NCBI RefSeq assembly: GCF_026262505.1
Contig: NC_067204.1
Location: 10,449,797 to 10,513,796 of the forward strand
Direction of reading: 5' to 3'
Origin: Trichomonas vaginalis G3
Lineage: Eukaryota > Parabasalia > Trichomonadida > Trichomonadidae
Length of the DNA: 64,000 nt
Shown: one piece after another, positions 10,159 to 19,606 of the stretch
Numbering within the stretch: the stretch's first letter is position 1
How the letters are laid out: the number at the start of each line of letters is the position of its first letter
Notes under the pieces: generated by a model
Told to the model about the DNA's origin: nothing
Seen by the model: only the letters and a program-made list of their open reading frames with translations
Database searches by the model: none
Made by a program: the position numbers and the translations under genes

Positions 10159-10251
10159 ACCCTAAATTTATTTTTGTGCTATGTTTTCATACGTGTGAGG
10201 GTGGTGATATCATTAATTTTTAAGTTTATTTTTTATTTTATTTTTATATAA

Positions 10252-10572
10252 ATGACGAAAACTATTGAGATAACAAACTACAACGGTCATGAGTTCAAGA
10301 ATTTGTTCTTCGTTCCTCGTGAAAATACATTCTATCAGATACGAGGGAGAAAGGGTAAAGTTAGTTTGAGCGTTTATGACTACAAACATAATGGGAGATA
10401 TATACAAGCATATGATACAAACGGTAAGCGTGTTTCATTAGCTTTGTCAAAACTTACTAACATTTATTTTGACAGTGACTTTGACCTATATGAAGAAGAA
10501 AGTGAGTCAGAAGAATATGAACTGTTATGTGAAGCACAGCAATGGGAGGAGTTGCAATACTTTTGTAAGTGA
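10252..10572 (+). CDS. 106-aa acidic protein (copy 3 of the 108-codon family)
   Basis: Full-length copy of the family at 680-1006. The first 75 residues are essentially identical; the acidic segment differs (LYEEESESEE in place of SDDWSDSSDTEE), so the acidic character rather than exact sequence is kept. The ATG follows TTTTATTTTTATATAA, the promoter-like string shared with Maverick-type genes at the right of the window. After the stop come the same 3' flank and GC-rich hairpin as other copies. No domain recognised. Confidence 0.65.
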   Translation: MTKTIEITNYNGHEFKNLFFVPRENTFYQIRGRKGKVSLSVYDYKHNGRYIQAYDTNGKRVSLALSKLTNIYFDSDFDLYEEESESEEYELLCEAQQWEELQYFCK

Positions 10573-10705
10573 GAACGTTTATTTTTTACATTAGTGAGGT
10601 GAAGTGGTTGGCGGCTTTGTAAATATTTAAGGTTAAGTTAGTGTTGTCGTTTGTGTTGTAAAATATACGTTAACGGTTTTGTAAAGTGTCAAATTCACAT
10701 ATAAT

Positions 10706-10736
10706 GGGTAAGGTGGTGTGCAGTGCCTCCGTACCC
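10706..10736 (+). repeat. Dispersed GC-rich hairpin module, copy 3
   Basis: GGGTA...TACCC hairpin with loop text GTGTGCAGTGCC, at the same distance after the 108-codon gene as copy 1. It seems to mark the right end of the virus-like block. Confidence 0.55.
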
Positions 10737-10845
10737 AAGATATGTATACTAACTTTATCTTGTATCTCCAAATATCGATGTGATCATTGTATTTAATTGT
10801 ATATTGACCAAGAGATTCCGATGCAGAATATTCAAAGTAGATAGT

Positions 10846-10917
10846 TTTTCCATTCTGTACACATAGGTGCAGGGTCTATCACTGGCACCCTGCACCTATA
10901 TGTGCAGAATGGGAAAA
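10846..10917. repeat. Long hairpin, ~30-bp stem
   Basis: Left arm 10846-10875 and right arm 10887-10917 pair over about 30 bp with two mismatches and one bulge around the loop CTATCACTGGC. The core is AGGTGCAGGGT/ACCCTGCACCT. It is not related in sequence to the hairpins at 1294-1606 and lies in non-coding DNA between the virus-like block and the transposon nest. Confidence 0.75.
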
Positions 10918-10959
10918 GCTTGCACTTTTACCTTTCGATGCGAATGTTGCAAACACTTT

Positions 10960-11123
10960 TGGAAAAAAGTTTTTACATGAATATGTGTATATTATATGAA
11001 GTATATTGATAAGGTAAAAATCAAATTTTATTGCATATTCATCGAGAAAATAAACTAACGAATCCCTCAAAATTGAGAGGGTAATCCTCCTCCTCTCAAA
11101 TAAACGTGCATACGGGTGCACCC
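10960..11123. mobile_element. Right end of a TTAA-type element (copy A)
   Basis: About 160 bp that recur nearly identically at 16393-16557. The copy ends CGGGTGCACCC followed by TTAA (11124-11127). The left end of this copy was not found. It directly abuts the adenylyl-cyclase fragment, on the side of that gene's 3' untranslated end. Confidence 0.55.
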
Positions 11124-11171
11124 TTAAAAAAAGAATCAAAATTAAAATAATAAAAAAATTATAATTAATTT

Positions 11172-11496
11172 TTACTGTCCAAGCTTAGATTGTGAGAGTG
11201 AAGAAGTGATATGCATCATTCCAGAGAGTGGTGTAACTAAGTAAGTCATCTGCTTACCCTTACCCTTAAGGAAGACTTCACCTCTTTCTTCGATGTTAAA
11301 GTTACCATTTTCGATGTATTCTTTTGTAGCCTTAGAAATCTGGATACGTCCAGCGATATCAGTACTCTGAAGACGAGCAGCGATGTTAATTGGGTCACCA
11401 ATAATATCGAAGACAGGCTTATCAGTACCAAGAACACCAGCGAGAAGAGGACCGCCTGTGTTAATACCAATTCTAACTTCTAATGATGCATTCAAT
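11172..11496 (-). pseudogene. Adenylyl/guanylyl cyclase catalytic-domain fragment
   Basis: A minus-strand frame of about 108 codons carrying the second half of a class III nucleotide cyclase domain: RIGINTGGPLLAGVLG, then FDIIGDPINIAARLQ, and GRIQIS, which are the conserved strands and helix of the catalytic fold, followed by the usual C-terminal tail. The first half of the domain, with the metal-binding region, is absent. The fragment is bounded on its 5' side by a TTAA-GGGTGCAC element end at 11497-11508 and on its 3' side by another such end at 11113-11127. Trichomonads have many membrane adenylyl cyclases; this is a broken-off 3' piece, and no matching 5' piece is visible beyond 16561. 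Confidence 0.8.
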
Positions 11497-12243
11497 TTAA
11501 GGGTGCACACGAGAGGATCATGTAAACTTCAGAATTTAGAACCTTATTTTTAGGCATTATCTTGGCTACCTATTTAGGCTCGAAAAGCAAAAAATATCAA
11601 AAAATACAACTTGAGTCCATTATGACCCTTTCATGGAGGTAGTTTTTATCCGCTAGTATTTTCCCTTTGAATCTCTTTACAATTCGAAATCAAATTCAAA
11701 ACTCAGTAGAAGAAAGGAAGAATCGACTTACTACGGTTGTAATACGAATAAATACATATATTTAATTATTTTTATTTACATAATAATTGTTTGAAGCTCA
11801 TATTCCATCAAATTTTTAAATAAAAACATTAAAATGTTGAAAATGTTCATATATTTTAATAGGGTTTTGGCACTTTATTGAGGAATTACTACATACATAG
11901 TCGAACTGAACTTGATATTTTGAAATTTAAATTATTTATCAAAATTAAAATTTAACTTGAAATTTATAATTATTTAGTCATATTTTGCATAATTCTAAGT
12001 AGATTTTGTAAAAAATCAAGAAAGAAAAATTTTAACGTGCTTTATTTTTTCTTTTTTATAATAATACATATTATTATATAATTAACATATTCATAATGTT
12101 TCACCCTTTCAAAAATATAATCCTCCTCCTCTCAAATAAACGTACATACGGGTGGCCTCTTTTTTCAAAAAATTAAAATTTGAAATTTTTGGCTCAAATA
12201 TTAGAGATTTTTTCAACCTTCAACGATATATGTTGTCTATATC

Positions 12244-15200
12244 TAGGGCTGTACAAGATTTAAAAAAACATTGCCGGGTTACCGTAGAGGCCTAAAAAAA
12301 TCGCGCCTCGGCGGCAAGCCGCCTCGGCATTAAGAATGCGCATCTAAATTTTTATATGTCCTTCTTTCTTTTATTTTTCCCTTCCCTTTCTTTTCTTTTT
12401 CTTTTTTTCCCTCCTCTTGCTCTCATTTACCTTTTTTTTCCTTTTCTCATCATTTTTCAAAATTTAAAATTTTTATCAGAAATCTTGCCTATAAAAGCAG
12501 ACTATGGAACCTTTTAATGCCTCTTAATCAATATTATACAGCATAAAGCATATTAAATGAAAGTAATTACGTATAAATTTATTTTATTATCTTATTTATT
12601 AATTCTTTAGCATGTATTGTTTAATATTAACTTTTCTGTACATTAAATATGATATCTCCAAAGTATGAATGCCTTGTAACGAAACGAAAACTTAATTTTA
12701 TGTTGAATATTTGTCACAAACATTAGATTATTAAAATATATGTTGGATATCCCTTAGAATGAGACTTCATGACTCTTGTTGTCTAACGTGAGCTTTGGAT
12801 TGCAAGCTCTGTGGTTAACGAACATAAATTAATTGTAAAGTTTTCAAAAATTTTCATCGTTTCTATCAGCATCTATTTTTCCTTTAAAATAATATATTTG
12901 TATGAATACAATATTTAGTAATTTTTTTATTTCCCATAATTTCATTCAAAATTTCAGAAAAAATTAATTTCTATTCAATATTATTTCAGCTTCAAAACAC
13001 TTCATTCTTATAGATGTTGATTCACTAAAGTGTGATTCTATTTATATGAGGTAGGGGCATGAGGCTCGGCAAGTCTTATTGCTTTTTACCTCAATTTAGG
13101 TATTAAATAATTATAATGATTCATAGTGGCCGCTGCTGACTGGCCATCAGCAGTCCCCTGGCCAAGATTAATATAATTATTTAATACTTATCCAGTTTTA
13201 CATCAATAACAACAAAGCTAATCAATCATCATTCAGAAATGCGGGAAATTACTACTAATATTAAAGATTGATAGACATTAGGCTGGCCACCTTCTGTCTA
13301 ATATCTTTACGAATAAAAATAATACTTTTTAAAACAAATTATTTAATAAATTTTATTAAAAAACAAAATCAAATATCAAATTGATCATCATTCAACTTGA
13401 TGAAGAAGCGGCATGCTACATATTCTTCTTTGCATGATTCGTTCATTGAATTTCTTGTCTTTCGCAATTCAGATATTACACGTTCTACATCTGCTTCACT
13501 GCACGAAAGTGACATCATCCTTTTTCCAATTGGTCTTATTGCTTTTAGTTGCTTTATGCCATTCATGTACCAAAACTTGCCATCATTTTGAGCAAGATGA
13601 TGACCATTTATAAGATGGGAATCATCTTGCTCTATGAAGAAATCGTAAGCATCACTCAATTCCTTGGCTCTATCGTCTTTATTGATCGTTGGATCAACTG
13701 TTGATTCGGCAATTGCTCTTTGTCTGAGGATTGTTATCATGAATGTGTATAGATCTTTTATCTCTTCATCTACAACATCCCAGACCAAGGAATTCCTCGA
13801 ACCATCGGCATTTGTTTCGGCTGCATGATCGTCGTTAAGCATTTGTTCCTCTTCTGCTTGCTGGATCTCTTCATCATGCTCGGCTACCTCGTCAACACGT
13901 TCTGTTCGTTCTTCTTCAAGGATTTCGCCGAGTTTCTCAAATGTGATCTCGCGATTGATGATCCTCAGGGAAGGAATCGTTGGGACTTGCACATCTTTCA
14001 ACTGCATTATAGGTGGATAGCTTGTCTTTCCTCCAAAACCCTTCTTGTCTCTGATGATCTTCCTTGCTAACGGTGTAAAGCCGAAAGCAAACCGAAGCAA
14101 ATCAATTCTACCATATTCTTTCATATCATTTTTGAATATTGTAGTGATTGATCGGAGAATCTCTTCACCATCTGGCGTTAATCTTCCTGCCATTTCATCC
14201 AACATCCCTTGGCACTGTTGTATCATCAGGAATGCATAAGCACCCATGGACTTGTTGGATTCCAGCCATAATTGAAGTTGCTTTAATGGCTTGAATATCA
14301 TTAAAGCATCTTTAAAGAGTGGAGGAATTCCATCACGTGTCCATTGTAACTGTTCACGTGTAGCTCTGGAAAGGGATAGTGGAAGATCTCCACTTCTTAA
14401 AGCAGTATTAATTGTTTCCAGATTATCAAAGATGAAAAACAGAGTATCATATATGTAGAGCCAGCGAGTTTCCGGGATTGATGGAACCCTGATCTTGTAT
14501 CTCGCTCTCATATCGTGATTCTTAAAGATAATGATAATCTGGTGAACTCTATTCATCAGTTCATTCAACAATGGACATTGCTTACGTGCGTGGACAATAG
14601 CATTGTTCAAGACGTGGTTAAGGCAACGAATGTACACGGTTTGTAAGCCAGGGAAAAGGGCTCCTTCTGGCCTCCAGTGGCAGAGTCCTTTAACCTGGGC
14701 TGGCAAACCATCTCCGACTACTCCAGCTACGTGGTTTTTATTAACCTTAAGAGAATCAAACCACGTATGGTAGTCCTCGTATGTCCAATTAGTCGAAATT
14801 GTTGTGTCGAAGAATTGGTGGCGATCTGTTTTGCCTGGATTGCACACACAAGAGAATAGACCATGACGGCTGCCGTGTGTTCCGCAGTCCAGGGAAATTG
14901 AGAAGATGCGGAATTCCTCGCAGAACTTTAGGCCCCGAGAGGAGTCTGTTTTGCCTAAAGTAATCAATGCCTCTCTGACACCGCGCCGTGTGAACTCAAT
15001 GTCTGGGATTGTAAAGTTGATGCCCTGTTCGCGATTGACTTTATTTTTAAGCCATTTGGCGAAGCTCTCTAGGAAGCTTTTAAATGCTGGCTTCATTGTG
15101 GCATAAAGGCTTATATCTAGGCTCGCAATAAGCCTGGCAATGATCTCTTCTAACGAAGGATCATTACCAGAGCCAACTGCTTGCTGAGTATTCTCAACTT

Positions 15201-16252
15201 GGTGCTCAGCAGGAACGTAGTTGGGCATTGGGAGTAAAAATTTGCACTTATGATCTTTAAAATCATTTTTCCTGCTTTTTTTAATGCATCGCACGAACTG
15301 CCCTTGACCTAACGTTTCACTACATTCGGCACAGTATGTAAAGAGCCTTCCTTTGTCTGATTGATTAGGCTCATTCTCATAATAGCCGATCGTAGTGAAA
15401 CATTTTTTCCACACTTTGTTTCCAATGTTTCAGGAGTTGGTGGATATTTCGTCTTCTTAAATGGAATCCACTCATCATATACATGAGGATCCCATGCAGT
15501 CATAATAAAAATAAAGCTTTTTGAATATATTCAATTTTTAAATGATATTTTCACGGGTTAAATATAAAATAAAGAATAAGATGTAAATTATTAAAATATT
15601 TAATTTTAAATTTTGAACCCGTGATAAATATTTTTTTGCATTGTTATTAATAATGAAAAATAAAGCTTATTTCAATGAAAATTGTTCTGCAAATTTATTT
15701 CACTTTTGACCTCACTTTTTCCATAATTCAATTTTTTACTTTTAATATTTTAGATCTTCATAATATCATTTGAAAAATTAACCATATAAAAAAATCAAGT
15801 TATCAATTCACTTTTTCCGTAATTCAAAAATCAATAATATAAATAATATATCTTTTTATCAAATATTATTATTATATTCTATGAAAAATGAGGTCCGGAA
15901 ATTTTGCGGATTCCCGTAACTCAATTTTACGGAAAAAGTGCAGTAAACTATTCAAAATACGGAAAAATTAGTGTAAACTAATGATTTTACGGTAAAATCA
16001 CGGAAAGTCCCGGAAGAATATATGTGCCTATATGAAATTATACAAAAATGAATCAAACGCATTTTAAAAGATTGTTCTTGTATTATAAATGCTATTCGCA
16101 GATTTATTAGTTGAAGAAAATTACCAAATTTTTGCCGATTTACAAAAAATGATTTACAAAGCATATTTTTATAAGGCTTTAAAAATCTTTAAAATGTGAC
16201 CGGTGACGGAAATCCATGGTAACCAACCGCGGTTCCCGTTTGGAATGCCATA
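12244..16252 (-). mobile_element. hAT-family DNA transposon, 4.0 kb
   Basis: The element is flanked by an exact 8-bp direct repeat TCTATATC (12236-12243 and 16253-16260), the size made by hAT transposases. The ends TAGGGCTGTACAA and, inverted on the right, TATGGCATTCCAA form imperfect terminal repeats. It contains one transposase frame on the minus strand. About 1.1 kb on the left and 0.75 kb on the right are non-coding. Near 13125-13175 a GC-rich GGCCGCTGCTGACTGGCCAT patch stands out, with a nearby partial inverted match (CAGCAG...GGCCA). It inserted into the TTAA-bounded element around it. Confidence 0.8.
13369..15503 (-). CDS. hAT transposase (one probable frameshift near the N-terminus)
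   Basis: The main frame 13369-15414 (681 codons) has hAT hallmarks: an N-terminal Cys/His cluster (CAEC...C...H..C) like a BED-type finger, SLDCGTH with the first catalytic Asp, GVVGDGLPAQVKGL with the second, C.NHVLNNAI, ETRW, and a C-terminal hATC dimerisation segment (SCSEADVERVISELRKTRNS). A more natural start, MTAWDPHVYDEW at 15503, lies in a different frame that overlaps the main frame; the switch is most likely an indel in an A-run near 15406-15411. The transposase would cut and paste the surrounding element. Apart from that shift it looks complete, with no internal stop. Confidence 0.8.
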
Positions 16253-16639
16253 TCTATATCAGACTTCCTTTCTTTTTGATACTTAACATTGTTCCTAAAT
16301 CTTAGCCGTTAAGGCTGTTCTGAAAATATTTTTTTTCGAAAAAATTCGAAAAAAATTCTTAAAATTCAAAAATCCCTTAATTCCTGAGGATTTTGGGAAA
16401 AAGTTTTTACATGAACATGTGTATATTATATGAAGTATATTGATAAGGTAAAAATCAAATTTTATTGCATATTCATCGAGAAAATAAACTAACGAATCCC
16501 TCAAAATTGAGAGGGTAATCCTCCTCCTCTCAAATAAACGTGCATACAGGTGCACCCTTAAAGTTATAAATTGAAATTAATTAATTTATATATCCCGAAC
16601 TGTGAGTCATTATAAGTTCTCGATATAAGAAAGATTCAT

Positions 16640-18193
16640 TTATCTTCGTAATTGCTTGCGTATTATGTAGGTTTTAATTAGAATATCTTGAGTTGGTATT
16701 GGTATAGAAATGTATTTAATGACATCAATAGTTTCTGTATCTGTAATTTGAGTTGAACCTTCAAAATGAACATAAACAGACTCTTCTCCGAAAAAGTCTT
16801 TACATGATTTTCTTAAAATTGTTTCACTTGTAATATATAAATTACTTCTTTTTCGAAATGCATTTTTTGGACCTTGATAAACATTAAATCTGCCTTTAAT
16901 ATAAATATTCATTTGATTTGGAATATCGGAAAAAGCAGTGGATGAAATTCTGATTGAAGTTATATTGTTTTGGAATGTAATACTTGTTAGAGACTCACAA
17001 TTTCCAAATGCTTTATCTCCAATATAACTTACATACCCTAGAATTGTTATACTTATTAATGATGTGCATGAATTAAATACACCGTCTCCAATTTTCTCGA
17101 CACTATCTGGAATTGAAATACTTGTTAACGATTGGCATGAGTCAAACGCATAATTTTCAATAGTTGTTATTTCAGCTGGAAATGTAATATTTGTTAATGA
17201 TAAGCAATATTGAAATGTAGAATACATAATTTCAGTTATCTTTCCGAGATATGTAATATTTGTCAAATTTGTACAATAAAAAAATGCATTATTTAAAACA
17301 TTATTTACATTTTGAGGAATTATTATACTTGTTAAAGATGAACAATATTGAAATGTACCATATTCAATTCTATTTATGCTTCTTGGAATTATAATACTTG
17401 TCAATGATTCACAATAAGAAAATGCACTCTCTCCAATCATATTCACATCATCATGAATTTGAATTGATGAAATTTTTGTACAATAAGAAAAGCACATTTT
17501 TAAAATAGTTGTAACATAACAAGCAACAGTATATTCACCTTGATATGTTTCAACAACTTTAATTAGTGTTGAATTATCTGATCCTTTATAAAGAGATATA
17601 GTATCACTTTTAAAATTTGCATTTTCTTGATCAATGGTTATATTTTCTAAATATTTGCAACCATAAAATGTTGTGGAAGAAATTGATTCTACATTTTTTG
17701 GAATGAAAATTGAAGAAAGTTTTGTGCTTCTAAAGCAATCATTATTTAATTTAAGTAAGTTTGAATTCGATGAAATATTTATTATTGTTAATCCACTACA
17801 GTTAAACGCAAAATCATTTATGTACTTCACAGAATCTGGTACGTTTATTGATGATAGTTTTTGATCGTAAGAAAAGCAAGACCTTCCAATATTCTCGAGA
17901 TTTGGAGGAAGTATAACCTGTTTTAAGTTTATTGTATCTTTACAATTCTTAAATGCATAATTGTCTGAACTTCCACTTTTTATTTCTGTAACTTGTTGGC
18001 GGATTATAACTTCTCCAGTATAATCTGGTGAACAACCAATTACAACTTGATTGCTAGCATTGTTATATTGTAGCGAATCGGCACTAAAGATCGAGCAAAA
18101 ATAATAAAAAACAAGAGCGGACTTCTGTAAAAGTAATTCCAAAAAACTTAAAATAAAAAATTTTATTCTCAAAATTTTGAGTGGCATTAACAC
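16640..18193 (-). CDS. BspA-like leucine-rich-repeat surface protein
   Basis: 517-codon frame. A hydrophobic N-terminal segment (residues about 25-38, ALVFYYFCSIFSADS) resembles the signal peptide of trichomonad BspA-like proteins; the true start may be an internal Met rather than the first. From about residue 60 to 460 there are roughly 17 Treponema-type LRR units of ~23 residues (pattern C.SLTSI.IP..V..I...AF). The short tail (ITDTETIDV...) has no obvious membrane anchor, so the protein may be secreted or held by partners. BspA-like proteins are a very large trichomonad family tied to surface adhesion. Confidence 0.8.
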   Translation of the reverse strand: MLMPLKILRIKFFILSFLELLLQKSALVFYYFCSIFSADSLQYNNASNQVVIGCSPDYTGEVIIRQQVTEIKSGSSDNYAFKNCKDTINLKQVILPPNLENIGRSCFSYDQKLSSINVPDSVKYINDFAFNCSGLTIINISSNSNLLKLNNDCFRSTKLSSIFIPKNVESISSTTFYGCKYLENITIDQENANFKSDTISLYKGSDNSTLIKVVETYQGEYTVACYVTTILKMCFSYCTKISSIQIHDDVNMIGESAFSYCESLTSIIIPRSINRIEYGTFQYCSSLTSIIIPQNVNNVLNNAFFYCTNLTNITYLGKITEIMYSTFQYCLSLTNITFPAEITTIENYAFDSCQSLTSISIPDSVEKIGDGVFNSCTSLISITILGYVSYIGDKAFGNCESLTSITFQNNITSIRISSTAFSDIPNQMNIYIKGRFNVYQGPKNAFRKRSNLYITSETILRKSCKDFFGEESVYVHFEGSTQITDTETIDVIKYISIPIPTQDILIKTYIIRKQLRR

Positions 18194-18554
18194 TCAATTT
18201 TCGGAATTTTACAATTTTAAAAATATGTGAAACAGCTTTCAGAATCTGTACTATTTTGACGCAGATTCCGCATATTTTGTAAAGTTTTCAATTTATATCA
18301 AGAATTGCAAACTAGTAAAATTCGAACTTTTTCATCTCTATTTGGAGTCAATTAATTCTATGCCAAATTGTAAACTTCTGAAAATTGAGAATCATTACAG
18401 CTAAAAATTGTGTTAATTATTCCTCTTATTTTTATTTTATGACAAATTGTAAACTTGAAATTGGCAAAATATACATCTAAAATTCAGTTATATTTCTAAC
18501 TATAACTCAGTTTGTGCTCAACCTAAATGTGGGAGAGGTTAGTGGCATTTGATT
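18194..18554. other. Intergenic, no feature seen
   Basis: AT-rich stretch between the start of the minus-strand BspA-like gene and the BspA pseudogene. GCCAAATTGTAAACTT-like text occurs twice (near 18361 and 18441). No other structure noticed. Confidence 0.4.
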
Positions 18555-19351
18555 TATTTCTGCAGTTCTTATGAATCTATTGATCTTCGTCCTTGCATAC
18601 AATTATCAAATACTTACTCCATCATGAATTTGAATATTGTCAATCACTCTCTTCTATATCACTTACAAGTTCAACCAAAACATTAGGCGATTTTTGTTTA
18701 TCCATTACCAATATAATCCCTTTATCATTTCCTTCTTCGATAACTATCATCTTCTGTTTAAAACTGATAGCATCAAAATCATTAACTCATTCAGTTTGAG
18801 CAATACAGGAATTACAGAATTTACATGTCCAATATCTCTCGAAACGATTTATCCAGAATCGTTCTTTTCATGTACATCCCTTTCTGCAATCATCATTCCT
18901 TCAACTTCGAAACATCACATGCAACAACAACAACAACAATTACAAAGTTGTCACAGGTGCATTGTTTGATATCTCTATGACATCTCTTATCTTGTTCCCT
19001 CCTGCATCTCCCGTCAAGTTCTTTTCACTTCCCGGCAGCACTATGAACATCGGTGAAGGTGCATTCATGAGCTGCATCAATCTTATCACCATCACAATTC
19101 CTAATGACAGTGTTCAACAGATCTCACAGAACGCTTTTGAAGGATGTCGGAATCTGAAACTTATCACCATTCCATCATGCGTTCTTTCAGTTGGACGAGA
19201 TGCATTCAAAGACTGCGAACATCTTTCATGTGGTTGTGAGATTGAGAACCGAAACAAACAATTCATCACAGAACTTATCACCAGTAGCAAACTTCCACGA
19301 CGCTGCACTTATGACTGTTCTTCTCTATGTTCTGCTTTTGTAGTATTATAA
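18555..19351 (+). pseudogene. Internally deleted BspA-like pseudogene
   Basis: A shrunken copy of the BspA-like gene at 23665-26112. Its first ~200 bp match 23880-24080 with several changes; it then jumps to text matching about 25434 onward (roughly 1.35 kb missing), loses a further ~50 bp near 18900, gains a CAA run (18920-18940), and from 18950 to 19320 is almost identical to 25665-26037. Frames shift between segments, so only pieces are open (18637-18969, 18962-19351). The near-perfect 3' identity against the diverged 5' part suggests a recent conversion or a second duplication event. Confidence 0.85.
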
Positions 19352-19606
19352 AAACTATAACTGCTAATTTTGTTCATTTGACTATTTTTATCGAATTCTT
19401 AAATGCATGGCTATCTGGACTTTCGCTGTTTATATAAATTTTAAATGAAATCCACAAGTTTTGACCATATATTTATATAATCTAAGTTTGGAAAGAGCAA
19501 TTGGAAAAATTTGAGGGAGAAAAATTGAATACTTGGAAAAAATTTTATGGAAAATTAATTGAAAAAAGAAATGAATTAAATATTCAATTATTAAAATTTT
19601 CGGCAT

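Larger units (their letters stand above)
11501..16557. mobile_element. TTAA-bounded element hosting a hAT insertion (copy C)
   Basis: The left end GGGTGCAC (11501) and right end GTGCACCC (16557) are inverted, each flanked by TTAA (11497-11500 and 16558-16561). The right 165 bp match copy A. A diverged version of the terminal text (CCTCCTCCTCTCAAATAAAC) is also inside at 12121-12165, so the unit may be composite. Without the hAT element it would be about 1.04 kb and shows no transposase, so it would be non-autonomous. A TTAA target fits piggyBac or Kolobok-type mobilisation. The stretch 11509-12235 is AT-rich without genes. Confidence 0.5.
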
